Below, piece after piece: positions 21,270 through 32,800 of a DNA stretch of 64,000 bases. Made by a program: the position numbers and the translations under genes. The stretch spans positions 47,511,001 through 47,575,000 of the forward strand of contig CM044857.1 in NCBI GenBank assembly GCA_024500155.1, in the 5' to 3' direction. The notes below the pieces were generated by a model that ran no database searches, had not been told where the DNA came from, and worked only from the letters and a program-made list of their open reading frames with translations. The stretch's first letter is position 1; each line of letters opens with the position of its first letter. This DNA is from Chenopodium formosanum. Its lineage: Eukaryota; Streptophyta; Magnoliopsida; Caryophyllales; Amaranthaceae.

Positions 21270-22796
21270 CACTACTAGAAAAAGGCTCGTTTCCGACGGA
21301 AAAATTCCGTCGTAACCACCCCAAAATCCGTCGGAAAACCCGTTTCCGACGGAATTCCGTCGCAACCGTTTGTCGGAAAACCCTTTGTAGGAAAATTGTC
21401 TTCTTCCGACGGAATTTCCGTCGGAAACACTTTTCCGACGAAATTTCCGACGGAATTCTCCCTCGAAAGAGGTTTTTCAGCATCAGGAAAATCCGTCGGA
21501 AATTTCCGACGAATATTCCGTCGGAAACTATTTTTGCGAAATTAAAAAAAAATACGCCGTGCCACCACCGGCACGGCGTATCACCCACCTCTAACCAGCA
21601 GCCCCCTAACACATTCGACCGTTCCACTACCCACAACCACCAAAACCCCTACCATCCTAACCCTAACCCACACAAACGAGCCCAGATCTACCACCCCACC
21701 ACCCACCAAAAACCACCACCGCCACCACCAAAACAAACCATCACAACCCAAAAATTAAACAAAAAAAAGAAAAAAAAATAAATCCCAACCTAACACCCAG
21801 AAACCCGAATAAAAATTGAAATCAGGACAAAAAAAATTATAATAAAATCCCAACCCAACACTCAACACCCATGGAAAGAACAAGAAAGAGGCAAGGAGAG
21901 GCCATGGGAGTTTCTAAGGACCGTTTGTCACTCTCCTCTTTGCCGATGACTACTACCACCAAATCAAACGGCCCTCAAACCATCATCATCAACAACAACA
22001 ACAACAACACTCAACACCCAAAAAATTTAAATCCCAACCCAACAACCAATAACCCAAAAAAAAAATGAAAACAGGGCAAAAAAAAAAGATAAAAATTCAG
22101 AACAAAAAAATTAAAAACTAAAGATAAAAAAAACTGTAGATCTACTACACTTACCACAATGATTCAACCACAACAACCGACATTTGTCTTGAAATTGGTT
22201 ATATAAGGCCAAATTCGACCATGGAAACGCTAGATCTAGCATTTCCATGGTCGAACTTGACCTTAATACCATAAATTCTAAATAAAAAAACACGCCGGAG
22301 CATTTGAAGGCTAGCTTTGCCGGAATTTAACAACAAAGAGAAAATAGAAAGGAGTAGCGAAGGAGAGGAGAGGGAGTAGCGAAGGAGAGGAGAGATAAAG
22401 AGAAGAAAGGGAGACTGAAGAGAAGAGAGGGAGAAGCGTTGAAGAGAGAGAGAGAGGAGAAATAAAGAGAACAGGGAGAATGAAGAGAGAAGGGGAGTAG
22501 GGTGCGCTGCGGCGAGAGAAGAGAGAGAAAGGGGAGCTGAAATGAAGGGTAATGGGTTAGGGTTAGCTATTTATACAAAGTTTTATTTTCTTAAAATAAA
22601 TTTAGTCAGATGCTTTTTGCGACGAAAAAATCCGTCGGAAATTATTTTGTTTCCGACGGATTTTTCCGTTGGAATATACTTTCCTACGAAAATTCCATCG
22701 GAACTGTTTGAAATCCGTCGAAAATTTCCCAGTTTGCGACAGATTTTCGGGCCCGTCGGAGAGATTCCGTCGGAAATCGGCCTATTTCTTGTAGTG
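21270..22796. mobile_element. Non-autonomous CACTA (En/Spm) element
   Basis: Begins CACTACTAGAAAAAGGC and ends GGCCTATTTCTTGTAGTG, the inverted CACTA terminus, with TTT on both sides (21267-21269, 22797-22799): the 3-bp duplication expected of CACTA transposons. Both subterminal regions are dense in TTCCGACGGAA and its inverse, the presumed transposase-binding repeats. At 1527 bp without transposase it is a deletion or captured-filler derivative. The interior holds CCACCA-rich, A-rich and GAGAGAAG-rich tracts with short frames that I do not recognise. Confidence 0.92.
22205..22264 (-). repeat. 60-bp near-perfect palindrome in the CACTA interior
   Basis: Arms of 30 bp meet at TCTAGATCTAGA-like sequence (centre 22234/22235). 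27 of 30 positions pair; the three mismatches are all transitions. As minus-strand RNA all three become G-U pairs, giving an uninterrupted stem. It contains CCATGG in each arm. It may be a tiny nested foldback element or a small-RNA hairpin; no expression evidence is available. Confidence 0.6.
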
Positions 22797-23022
22797 TTTA
22801 TTTTATTTATAATATTTATTTGTATTTTTACGGAATTTAATTTCAAAAGTTTCAAATTATTAATTTGGGTCGAAAATTATTTTGGTACAAATTATTTTAT
22901 GCACTTTTATTCTACAATTTATGTCCAAACAAACAAAGCCTAACCCACTTTACTTACTTAAGTGGTCCATTATTTTTTTTTACGAGGTCCAATACTCCTA
23001 CTTACCCTACAACTCTCTCTCC

Positions 23023-23030
23023 TATAAATA
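23023..23030 (+). promoter_or_regulatory. TATA box of the solo LTR
   Basis: TATAAATA preceded by a CT-rich stretch (CTCTCTCTCC). Its position after about 270 bp of LTR (not counting the CACTA) makes it the likely U3 promoter and sets the plus orientation. Confidence 0.5.
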
Positions 23031-25378
23031 CCCCATTATTCCCCAAATTTTCCCCACACTAAAAGGCTCGTCTTTATTTCTTTCCCTTTTATTTTCTTTA
23101 TTTTTTTTTTCTTTCTTTCCTCCTCTTCTTCACGTGAGTAAGACCACCGACGTTAGTCCAGCCGTGGCTCCTTCTTCTCCCTCCTTTATATTATTTAACT
23201 TGTAGGAATTTTAATGTATTAGTGTTGGGTATTGATTTTGTAGTATAAAGTTTATGTTTTTAGTATCAAAAATCTTGTTTTTGATAGTTTAAAACTTATA
23301 ATTTTCAGATTATAATGTTCTTTTAATTTTCAGATTTTATAAATTATAAACCTAGGGTTTCAATTTATTTAAATTGGGATTCTAGGGCTGTTCCGATCCT
23401 ATTGAATTTCTAATGATTAATTAAGCATAAAACACATGTTTTAATGGAAGTTTTAAGGAGTTTTAATCAAATTTATACTCCTGGAATTTTATTTAAAGAA
23501 GTAGTGTTGTGATTTTAATAAAAGGGGTTTGATTACCCATTAAAAGAGAGATTAATTTAGGGTTTTAAAATAATTTTCAGATTTTTATAAAGTTTTAAAC
23601 TTGCTGTAATTCCATGAAAAAGGTGTATTTTAAGGTTTTCATGAAGGAGATTTAAAGAAATATATATAAACTTTTGATTTTAATTAAAGAAAAGGTTTAA
23701 TGTTGTTTATTAATTAGATTTTAAAGGTCTTAAAGTAAGTTAGTATTGCTGTAAATTTGATTATTTGGGTATTGATTGAAATTTTATTGTTTGGTTTAGG
23801 AGAGGAGTTTATAGTAGATGATTTCTCGTGAGTAAAGTGGCATATCAATTCGTTTACTCAAGGTACGTACGAGTTACGAAATCTTGCCTTTAGATGCATG
23901 TTTAGGGATGTATCGAGAACCTAGTATCATGTATAGAGAAGACTGGGTTAAATTGTTTGGTTATACATTGTGATTTCCGTTTATTGTGTATGAGGCATGT
24001 TTGAGATATAAGTATATGACTACGGTTGTGGGTAATGTATAAGTGATTGTCTTATCAATTGGATATGTTATGGTTAATTAAAGGTTATGGATTCTTGGTT
24101 GTCTATAAGTAAAATTAATTTTGATAATGGTTCCATGAGGTTAATTTTTAATACTCTTTCATGAATTAATTATGATTTGAGCAGAGGGAGTTTATTAAAG
24201 TCTTTTAAGACGAGGTTCAGGATTTGAAGTGCCCTATGCACTTAAGGTGTTTATACACCGAGGTAGTTAAAAGGTTCAATACTAAATATTGTTTGCCACT
24301 AATAAATCAAGAATTGAATTGGAAATTTGGATTGCTTAGAATGATGTGATACTTGATTGATTATATTGTTTGCATATGAGTCATCACCAATTCTAAACTT
24401 GTAAATCACATAAAGTGCTAGATGGATGAGTAGTAAAACTCTGGATTTGTGCACATCTAGAGTATTGACAATCAGGGGTTGGGGTACACGGGGTATTAGC
24501 CGTGCACTTTTTTAGAGGCCATCTGATCTACGAGTCTCTTATTTCAAATACTTTTCAAAAACTAGGAGTTAGATGAGATCTCATACTAGCTACGGTCACG
24601 GAGTCGCGCCCGTGGTGGTTGGATGTTTTATTGATGTTTCCGAAAAGAGGCATGGGGTTTTTCTTTTATTGATGTTCCAAATGGAGCATGGGATGGACAA
24701 CCTTGTCTATTGTTTAGTCTATGAATAAATGAAATGATTTAGCTACTATTAACTAGTGGAGTCTTGGTAAAACTAACAGTTGTGTCATGTGTTGAGTCTA
24801 TAATTTAATTGTGTGCGATGAATGAATGTTAGTAGCATGCTAGGGACTTCTTATTATATTTCGCAGCCTGTATGTACTCAGCTTTGCTGATTGCGTGCTT
24901 TGTGTGTCTTTCTTTGGTCAAGGCTTTCGCCTTTCAATGACCCTATGACGATCCAATATTTATACTTGTAATATTGGGGAGCAGATTAACCACATGTTCT
25001 TACACATGCAGCATTCACATCTAGGTGGTGGGATATTGAGTGGAGTGTTGGTTGCTTTTCTCAATTTATTTTGTTATTTACTTTCGAAGTGATTTAAACT
25101 CGATTTCACTTTTACACTACTTCTACTGGTTTGAGTTTGGAACAAGGGCCTTAACGGTTCCAAGTTGTAAGACTTAATTCGGTTTTGTTTGTTGGTTTTG
25201 AAACTTATTTATAACTGATTTAGTTTTTCCGCTGCTAATTTTTGATATAGCCTTAACGTTTGAACACATGGCGGTAGCACGTCAGTAATTCTCTTGGATT
25301 TTATCCAGGGTATTTACAGGTTTAAAGAGAAAATTATTGGGGTGTTACACGGGTGCCCGCACCCAATAGTTTGCGATC

Positions 25379-25433
25379 GAGTAATTTTTTATTTTAAAGT
25401 TTTACTCATATTAAGTTTGTTTGGAGTATTGAG
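25379..25433 (+). repeat. Right copy of the 55-bp direct repeat
   Basis: GAGTAATTTTTTATTTTAAA through GTTTGGAGTATTGAG, matching 19800-19992 without the MITE. It represents the state of that sequence before the MITE insertion. Confidence 0.75.
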
Positions 25434-27437
25434 TTTGTAAATTGGTAAAATATATATGAATAAAAGCATTGTTAGTTTTAGACAAGAGTAAGTTCATGTC
25501 ATATGTGTAGAAAAAAAAGAAGAGATGTTCTATTAGATTAAAGGCATTAGAGATATGTTTTTTTTTTTTTTTTTTTTTTTTTTTTGGGTAAAAGCCAAGG
25601 ACCATTATTCCAAGTTTAAGGTTGAATTTGAGTCATTTAAGATCAAAAGAGTTCAATAGCTTAAAATCTAAAATCAAGTCTACTATGCTAGGTTGAGATT
25701 ACAACTTACGGAGTACATGGTTTATGTTAATGCCAAAAATTGTCAAGGGACGACGTTAGGCTGGGACGTCGACGGCTAGACAGATTATACTTATGATTAA
25801 ATGAATGCTGAAATAAACAAAGATGAAACAATATTTTGTTGACGTAGAAAACCCAATGAAGTGGGAAAAACTGCGGGTGGGAAAGATCCACCGATTGTAC
25901 TATGTGATCAATCGAATGTTACAATGAAAATACTTATGGCTAAGAATTCAATGAATGCTTATCAGAGAGAGGGAGTAGAATGGAATCTAAAGCTAGAGTA
26001 CACTCCTATTTATAAGATGAGAACAACAGTCTAGGTCTTCGAGATAGCCGTTGAACTTTAGATGATTATCTTCTCCATAAAAATAGGGAAGTAATTAGTA
26101 GACTTGTTCTTCTGGTCTTCTAGGTCTGGCAACGGAAATACAAATCTCTTTTAAGAAACAAACTGGATAATAGGCCTGCTGAACCGGTCAATTGTAGCTC
26201 GAAACTTATGGGATGTTAGTTACAACCTCTGGCATGACGCTACTCCATGACGCTTGTCCTCAAGACGGTCACGAAAATTCCACGCTAACCGTTTACTTAT
26301 ATTATTTAATCACGTGGTTGTCCTTTAATGAAAACAAGAATGATGACAAACAATCGACCTTAATTTTATACAAGTAGTAATTCTTAACCCCCCTACCAAT
26401 TACTTGATCCAATTTGTACAAATTTTGAAATTAAATTTTAAACTTCATGGGTTCAAATAATACGAGGACTCTGTATGGAGTATTAAATTAAATTGAATTT
26501 AAATTTAAAATTTGAATGTTTTAGGAGTACGTTGCTAATTAAAATTTGAATGCAATTTATCATAACACAAACGAAAACAAAAACTTAACTCTCCAACTAA
26601 TAAAAAATAAATCGGACAATATGGTTGTTTGGAAAACGTTATTCGAAGAGTCAATGTGTCTATTATAATCCATATACTAATGATATAGAATACCTTTGGA
26701 ACATTCAATTGTCATTAACAATGCAAAAGAACATTACCAAGCACCATTTTTTAAACTCTTTAATTACTCTGTTACACATTTTCCTATAAATTCCAATAAA
26801 ATATTCCTGTTCCCTACTTTTACCGGACAATAAACTGTAAAAAATTAACTGAAATTATACACTTGCACAGTTGCACTCCTTATTCTACTAATTAGAAAAA
26901 TTATTAGGAAAAAAGGGTAAAATCATTACGAGTAATATTTTCTGTAATTTTCAGTCTTAATTAGGGCGAGCATGTATGCATGATCGAAGGCTGTAAGTTT
27001 TTTTTTTTTTTATTTATTTTACGGAGTATTTTTTTTATTTTTTATGTGTATACATTTTATTAAAAAGAAATGAAATGAATAAAAATCCCTTTGCTTCTTT
27101 TTTTAAAAAAACTGCACAGGTGGCAGGTGGGTCTCTACACAAAAGAACAAATGTCCCCAACTACTAGGGCCAATTTCTCCACTTGTTTCCATGTTTGAGT
27201 CTCTCTTTTTTCTATCTAAAATAAAATTAAAATTTCAACTTAAGCTTTGCAATGAATGTATTTTTAAGTTAATTTTCTCACAACCACTCTATACTTATGC
27301 AAAATCCTTTTTGAAATAAAAGTATTTATTAGAGTAAACATTATCTCTTAACCACCATATTACTATACAATACTCTCCGAGATAAAGAAGATAGAAAATT
27401 CGACTAGCTTTCCATCTCCATCTATATAAGCAAGCTC
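25434..27437. other. Unassigned DNA, possible LTR debris at 25.72-26.30 kb
   Basis: A poly-T run of 27 lies at about 25558-25584. The stretch 25720-26300 has higher GC and phrases such as GACGTAGAAAACCCAATGAA and GGGAAAGATCCACCGA, reminiscent of the post-TATA part of some plant LTRs, but no ends or duplications could be placed. The rest is AT-rich with nothing recognised. Confidence 0.3.
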
Positions 27438-27663
27438 ATTTTAGGAGTGATTTTTGACGATTGTTTGATTAATCATAGTTACAATTACTTTTTTAAAACT
27501 TGTACTCCCTATTATCTTAACGAGCAGTATAATTTCTTCCACATATTACTATTTTAGGAGTGATTTTCGACGATTGTTTGATTAATCATAGTTTACAATT
27601 ACTTTTTTAAAACTTATACTTCCTATTATCTTAACAAGCAGTATAATTTTTTCCACCAATTAC
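27438..27663 (+). repeat. 113-bp tandem duplication upstream of the gene at 28142
   Basis: Two copies, 27438-27550 and 27551-27663, each starting ATTTTAGGAGTGATTTT, differing at only a few positions. It lies 480-700 bp before the start codon of the next gene and may fall in its promoter. Confidence 0.85.
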
Positions 27664-28141
27664 TATTCACCACATTTACTTTCTCCGTGTCTATGTTAAA
27701 CTTTCAATTTTGAAATCTCCTAAATTAATGAATTTACTTGTAAAAAAAAAAAAAGAAAAAAAAGAAATTGAGGCCATCAAAGAAACCTTAATAAAAAAAG
27801 CAGATTGTCTTCAACATTCTCTCACCCCCCACACATCCCCTTTCTCTCTCCTCCTCCTCTCTGCTTTTAACTTTATTTTATTTTTATTTTAAATTTCTCC
27901 CGAGCTAGCTGGGTCTGGGGGTGGGTCCCTCGGCCTGCAATTTCATGAGCTACAAAGCTTCCTTCCCTCCCCTCCCCCCTCTTCCTTATAATTAAACCTT
28001 CTTCACGTACCAACACACCCACTCATAACTCCCTCCCTTTTTCTTTCTCTCTCTAAAATCCCTGTTTTTCTCTCTCTAAACTCCATTTCAAAGCACAACA
28101 TTCAACCTCACTACTACTACTACTACTACTCTGTTACAACT

Positions 28142-29860
28142 ATGGAGACGGAAAACGCTGCGTTTTGGCTTCCCACACATTTCCTCACTGACGACGATTT
28201 CCTCGCCGACGAGAAGCCTCACCGGACTTTGAAGAAGGACGACCTCTTCTCCAACTCCTTCGGGTTTGACCCTAACTCGTCCCTTGACTCGCCGATTAGT
28301 TCCACTGAGACTGAACGTGGTGACAGCAACAATGACGAGAAGCTTAACATCAATGAAGACGACGACGATTTCTTAGCCGAGTTGACTCGCCACCTCGCTC
28401 AGTCTACTCTCCAGGACTCCTCCAACTCCAACACCGAGGTAATATGCTAATGAACTCTTCTAATTCATTCTGAAAAATCAACTCATAGATCTGAGAAACT
28501 AAGTTTGTTCGTTGATTTCTATTTTTAGAAACCATGGTTGTTCTCAACGTCGCCACAATCGACGCTAACCGGGTTCGGACCCTGGTCGAACCGGAGCGGG
28601 TTTTCGAGCAACGGTAGCCCAAACGGACCTTCACCAAGAGTTCCGTCACCGCCGGTGACACCTCCACCCAAAAACGACGCCGCTTGGGAGCTTTTGTATG
28701 AAGCCGCCGGTCAAGTTGCTCGTCTGAAGATGAACGCAATCGCTGCTCAAGTTAACCACCAAAACAACAACCAACAGAACAGAGGTCTTCTCGCTGCTCC
28801 TCGAAACGTTTCTCTCTCTAAAGCGCATCATCACCGTCAACAACTCAACTCATTTTACGACTTCCCTCACTCTACTCCGGTGCGAACAATTTCCTTTAAT
28901 TAATTAATTTATTGTTAATATTTCATTTGATTTCTGACATTATTTGTTTTTTTACCCAGGAATTTCAGTATGAACAAGTGAAGAGACAGGGGAACGCCGG
29001 AAACTTCTACTGTCAACAGCACCACCACCACCAGCAAAGGCGAAGTTGCGGCGGTGGACCACTTGGGCTACCACAGTCTGCATGGCCATCTCTCCGACCC
29101 AACCACCACCGCCAGCCCAATGGAGGTGGGCCAGGGATGCGGGCCGTCTTCCTTAACGGGCCTGGGTCCGGCCCACCTGGAATGAAGCGTCAGTCAACAG
29201 GAACCGGTGTTTTTCTTCCTAGGCGAGCTGGTACCACAACTCATCAAGCACCACCTCCTGAACCTCGCAAAAAACCAACTGGTAAATACATTAATTCCTT
29301 CTGTTTTGGAGGAGAGAGAAAATAGTTGTATACTTGTATTCGTTCATAGTTGTAGTAATGCAGTACATCGTATCATCCATTTCTCGTGTCTAATTCGTTA
29401 TTGTGTCTTTGTCGTTTTATCTGTTACAAAAAAAAAAAAAAAACCTCTAATGTTCTTCATTTTTGGTTTTTTCTGGTATACGAAAAAAATAAATTCCACT
29501 ATTTTTCCAGATCTGTTACAAATTTAAATTCTGTAATTCAGATTATTTACATTTTTCTTTGTGTTTTTCAGTGATTCTTCCAGCGAGAGTAGTCCATGCT
29601 CTGAACCGGGATTTTGAGGAGGTTAACCCGAATGCTCATTCACGATTTGGGTCTGGATTGTTGTCTGACCACGGTAATTGCTTCTTTTGTTAATTAATTA
29701 ATTAATTGTATAATTAATTGTTTTAATTAAGGGGAATAATTAAAGTTATTGTGAAAATGTTGCAGATATTATAATGGCAAGGAGAAATGCAATTCTGGAG
29801 CAAAGGAGAAATATGATAAGGAATGATGAAATCCGGCTTCCAAGTGACTGGACTTACTGA
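28142..29860 (+). CDS. Uncharacterised plant-specific protein, 388 aa, five exons
   Basis: Exons 28142-28438, 28529-28879, 28960-29281, 29572-29673 and 29766-29860; all introns are GT-AG and the phases agree, giving 388 residues and a TGA stop. The protein opens with FWLPTHFLTDDDFLADE, has an acidic stretch near residues 65-80, a block WELLYEAAGQVARLKMN in exon 2, His/Gln- and Gly/Pro-rich low-complexity parts, GTGVFLPRR near the end of exon 3, LPARVVHALN in exon 4, and ends LPSDWTY. These blocks recur in a family of plant proteins of unknown function, which I recall being labelled TIP41-like in databases; I do not trust that label as a function. No signal peptide or membrane segment; probably nuclear or cytosolic and largely disordered. 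The leader is CT-rich and carries an (ACT)n microsatellite just before the ATG. Confidence 0.85.
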
Positions 29861-32800
29861 CTTTGGCATTCTCATTTTCTCTCTCCTAGGGTTCTTTTGT
29901 TGAGGAGAGAAAATTCGAGGACTAGATCTTTAATTAGGGGTATAGTACATGGTTTTTTATATTAGAACAGAAGAGATTTGGAGGATGAAAAAGCAGAAAA
30001 AGAAAAAAAAAAAAGTAGTGGGAAATTGGGATAAAAGGAATAAGGGAAATGCAGTTCTTTTCTTTTTTTTTTTTAAATATTTTACATGTCTTTATTGAAA
30101 GAAGATATGCAGCTTTTGATGTTGTTGCTTTTGAAAGGGAGACTTCCATCAAAAGAAGGGTTAGAAGAAGAAAATACAAGTAGGAAGAAGTTAGGCATGA
30201 AATGCAAGGTTTTATTTTTTAAAATTTTCATGCAAAAAGCAAAATATTATTGTGGTTTGTAATAAAGTTTGGGGGGTTATTTTTAGGAATTTGTAGTAGT
30301 ATTATTAGTGGAGTATTATATAATTAGGGGTTGTATTAGGTTAATTAGCTTGCTTAATCAAGGGAAAGGTGGATTTTGTTAATTTTCCCCCCTTTTCATA
30401 TCTTAGTCATAATATAAAGTGATTTGGGGTGATGACATTGCGTTTTTTTGTAGTGATAAACACAAAAAAAGCCCTGTCAGTTTGATGTAATTTCCCCTAG
30501 GAGGGGTTTATAATTCAATAATGGAATCATAATAGTTGCCTTATTACTTCCGTGTTTCTTCTTATGTTACTTTTTTTGGTTCGATAACTAGTTTAATTGG
30601 TAAAGTCCGAGTAATGGATGATCCAAGTTTGGGTACTTTGTATAGGCTGGTTTAAATGAAAATGGTGCTTAGAAATTGATTGGTCAAATTAGCTGCTGCA
30701 GCTATCATGTGAGAGGAATGTGGCAATGAATGATAATGTAAAGGGAAGCAGTGGTGAATATCAACTTCAATTATTAAGCGACATTCTCGTGAATAGACTT
30801 TCTTAAGCTCTTCAAGCTTTATCATTTCGCTTTCACTGTTTTCTCTATTTCAAAATTATTGGCTATATTAGGCTTATTGCGTTTGACTTTGTGGTTTAAT
30901 TTGGTGGATTTTTCTACCAAATTTATGATATAGGCTTACTCGTTACCACTTGATTATTTTATGGTTCAGATCAATGCAATTTGAAATCAAAGCTATCTAC
31001 TATAGTATATTTTTAATTTGGAGGTAACGTAGTACAAATTAGTCAATCAATTATATTAATATATAAGTACTGCTCTAGTCTCTAATTAAGATTAAGTAGT
31101 GTGCTAATGCTTGTTTTTACCCTTCATTTTTATGGTTGTTAGGCATGGCATAACCTGGAAACAAGTTTCCTGTGTGTTGAGACACTTATTGCACCAAAAG
31201 AAAAGACACTTGTTGATAGCGTCTAAACCCAAATTAGTGGCCAAATGGTTGGTGTTTTTTGCTATGGTTCGGTCTTTTCCCCCAATTCTCCCACTTCTCA
31301 GCTATTTCAGTTGAAAGTTTTGACTCATATTGCACATACTTATTTTAATTTCAAATTCATATTCAAATTATACAAGTATTCAGTCATTTTCAGCCTTGGT
31401 CATGTTATATTTTACCAAAAAACTACTTTATAAAATTCATTAGATAGATTATACCAACAATATCCAGATTAAGAGATAGATAAAGTAAACATTCAATGAC
31501 ACACTCAACCTGTGTTTAAATCTTGTAAACGGTATAATGTAATACGACATAAGACACACGAAGTACATACTAACGATCAAACTGCACTTTAAGGCCACGT
31601 GCCCATGTGTATATTACATCGTATTTAGAATACAACGCGTGTTACGCAAGTCTATATCAATAATGTTCCTACCTCTTTAGTGTGATTGCACACACATGGA
31701 GTTGATGAAGTTGGGTGTTGAATCCAAAACTTCATGCATGTACAAGTTTGGAAAGAAGATGAGATTATAGGTAGAGAGGCATGTAGTGTAGATGAAGGAA
31801 ACTAACATGAGGGACATGAAAGGAGAGGATATGATATGTTGGCCCATAAAAATCAAACCAATGAAATACAAGAGGGTTCATGGCATGGGTGTAGGATGAA
31901 ATAAAAAGTGGTACAACATTTTATTTACATAAAATAAAAATGTAAATAAATCTTTGTTGCTTGTACAAGAAGGGCAAGTTTGACAAAATTACAAGAATAC
32001 AACTTACAAATGTAGGGACACTCAGCTTTGTGTGTGGGTGGGGGAATGGGGAAGTGCCCACTAGGGTGTACCATGTCTGATTTTGTGGGACGACATCTCC
32101 TAACATATCTTTCCATTTTTTACTGTCTTCCCCAAATTATTTTTTTTATCTCTCTTTTTACCCCATTTTTATTTTTCTACTTTTATTACGAAGTATGATT
32201 TTTTTAAAAAATTAAAAAATAAAAATTTTTAATCTTATTTTTAGGTTTAGCTTTTGGATGTTTTTGAGGTTGAGGCTGTAAATTTTTAGATAAAGACAAA
32301 GACATCCTTGGTGGTTGTGAATTTGTGATTTTGGTGCTAGTTCGGTGGTTTTTTCTAACCCTTTTGTTGACTTGGTCAAACAAAAAATAATGATAATTAT
32401 GCAATATATTCGTGTACTCCGTATAATTTTTAATACATACCTTTCGGTAATTGTATTTTGCATTGGATGTTGGCCTCGTCATGCCGCACGCACTAAAAAT
32501 ACGGCCTTTTTTTTTAACAAATTTATCAGAGGTGGAAATTTAAACCTAAAAAGGTAAAAAGAATGTTGATAATTAATTAATTTGGTTAAGGATGTTGCCT
32601 AAAATATAAGCTTAAATTTTCGACTACATATTATACGTTCTAAATAATGCTATGTTAGAAAATTATACTCCATATTTTTAGAGAAATCGAAATACTTCCT
32701 ACACATTGAATAAAGTAGAAAAACATGTATATTTTCATGACATTTCAAGACAGTACATTAGTATTCCATACCAAAAAAAAAAAAAAAAAAAAAGCCAACC

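Larger units (their letters stand above)
21228..25349 (+). mobile_element. Solo LTR, Gypsy-like, with CACTA nested inside
   Basis: Starts TGTAATCCCC and ends GGGGTGTTACA, near-inverse ends of the TGTAACACCCC type common in plant Gypsy LTRs. CGGGT is duplicated at 21223-21227 and 25350-25354. After removing the nested CACTA and its TTT duplication the LTR is about 2.6 kb. No gag-pol, PBS or PPT is present, so it fits a solo LTR left by LTR-LTR recombination. A TATA box lies at 23023. Some GTACTCAGCTTTGCTGATTG-like sequence near 24875 resembles long Gypsy LTRs, but the family assignment is by eye. Confidence 0.7.
20001..25371. mobile_element. Composite element with palindromic inverted ends
   Basis: The left end (from 20001: GGTATTGCGTGCGT, then ACGG, then ACGCAC) and the right end read backwards (CTATTGGGTGCGGGCACCCG) share TATTG-GTGCG and a similar hairpin architecture, so they look like imperfect terminal inverted repeats that are each self-complementary. 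The right end is split by a solo LTR. Without the LTR the unit is about 1.2 kb and carries a 21-bp minisatellite but no transposase. The whole is bracketed by the 55-bp direct repeats. I do not recognise the superfamily. Confidence 0.35.

Noticed and set aside
20789..21365. Overlapping frames on both strands before the CACTA element
   Set aside because: They come from C-rich sequence without motifs, and two of them cross into the transposon.
21151..21781. Long Arg/Ser/Phe-rich frames
   Set aside because: They are translations of the CCGACGGAA subterminal repeats of the CACTA element.
28912..29325. Single-exon reading of the 28-kb gene (137 residues)
   Set aside because: It runs through intron sequence at both ends; GT-AG sites with matching phases give the five-exon model.
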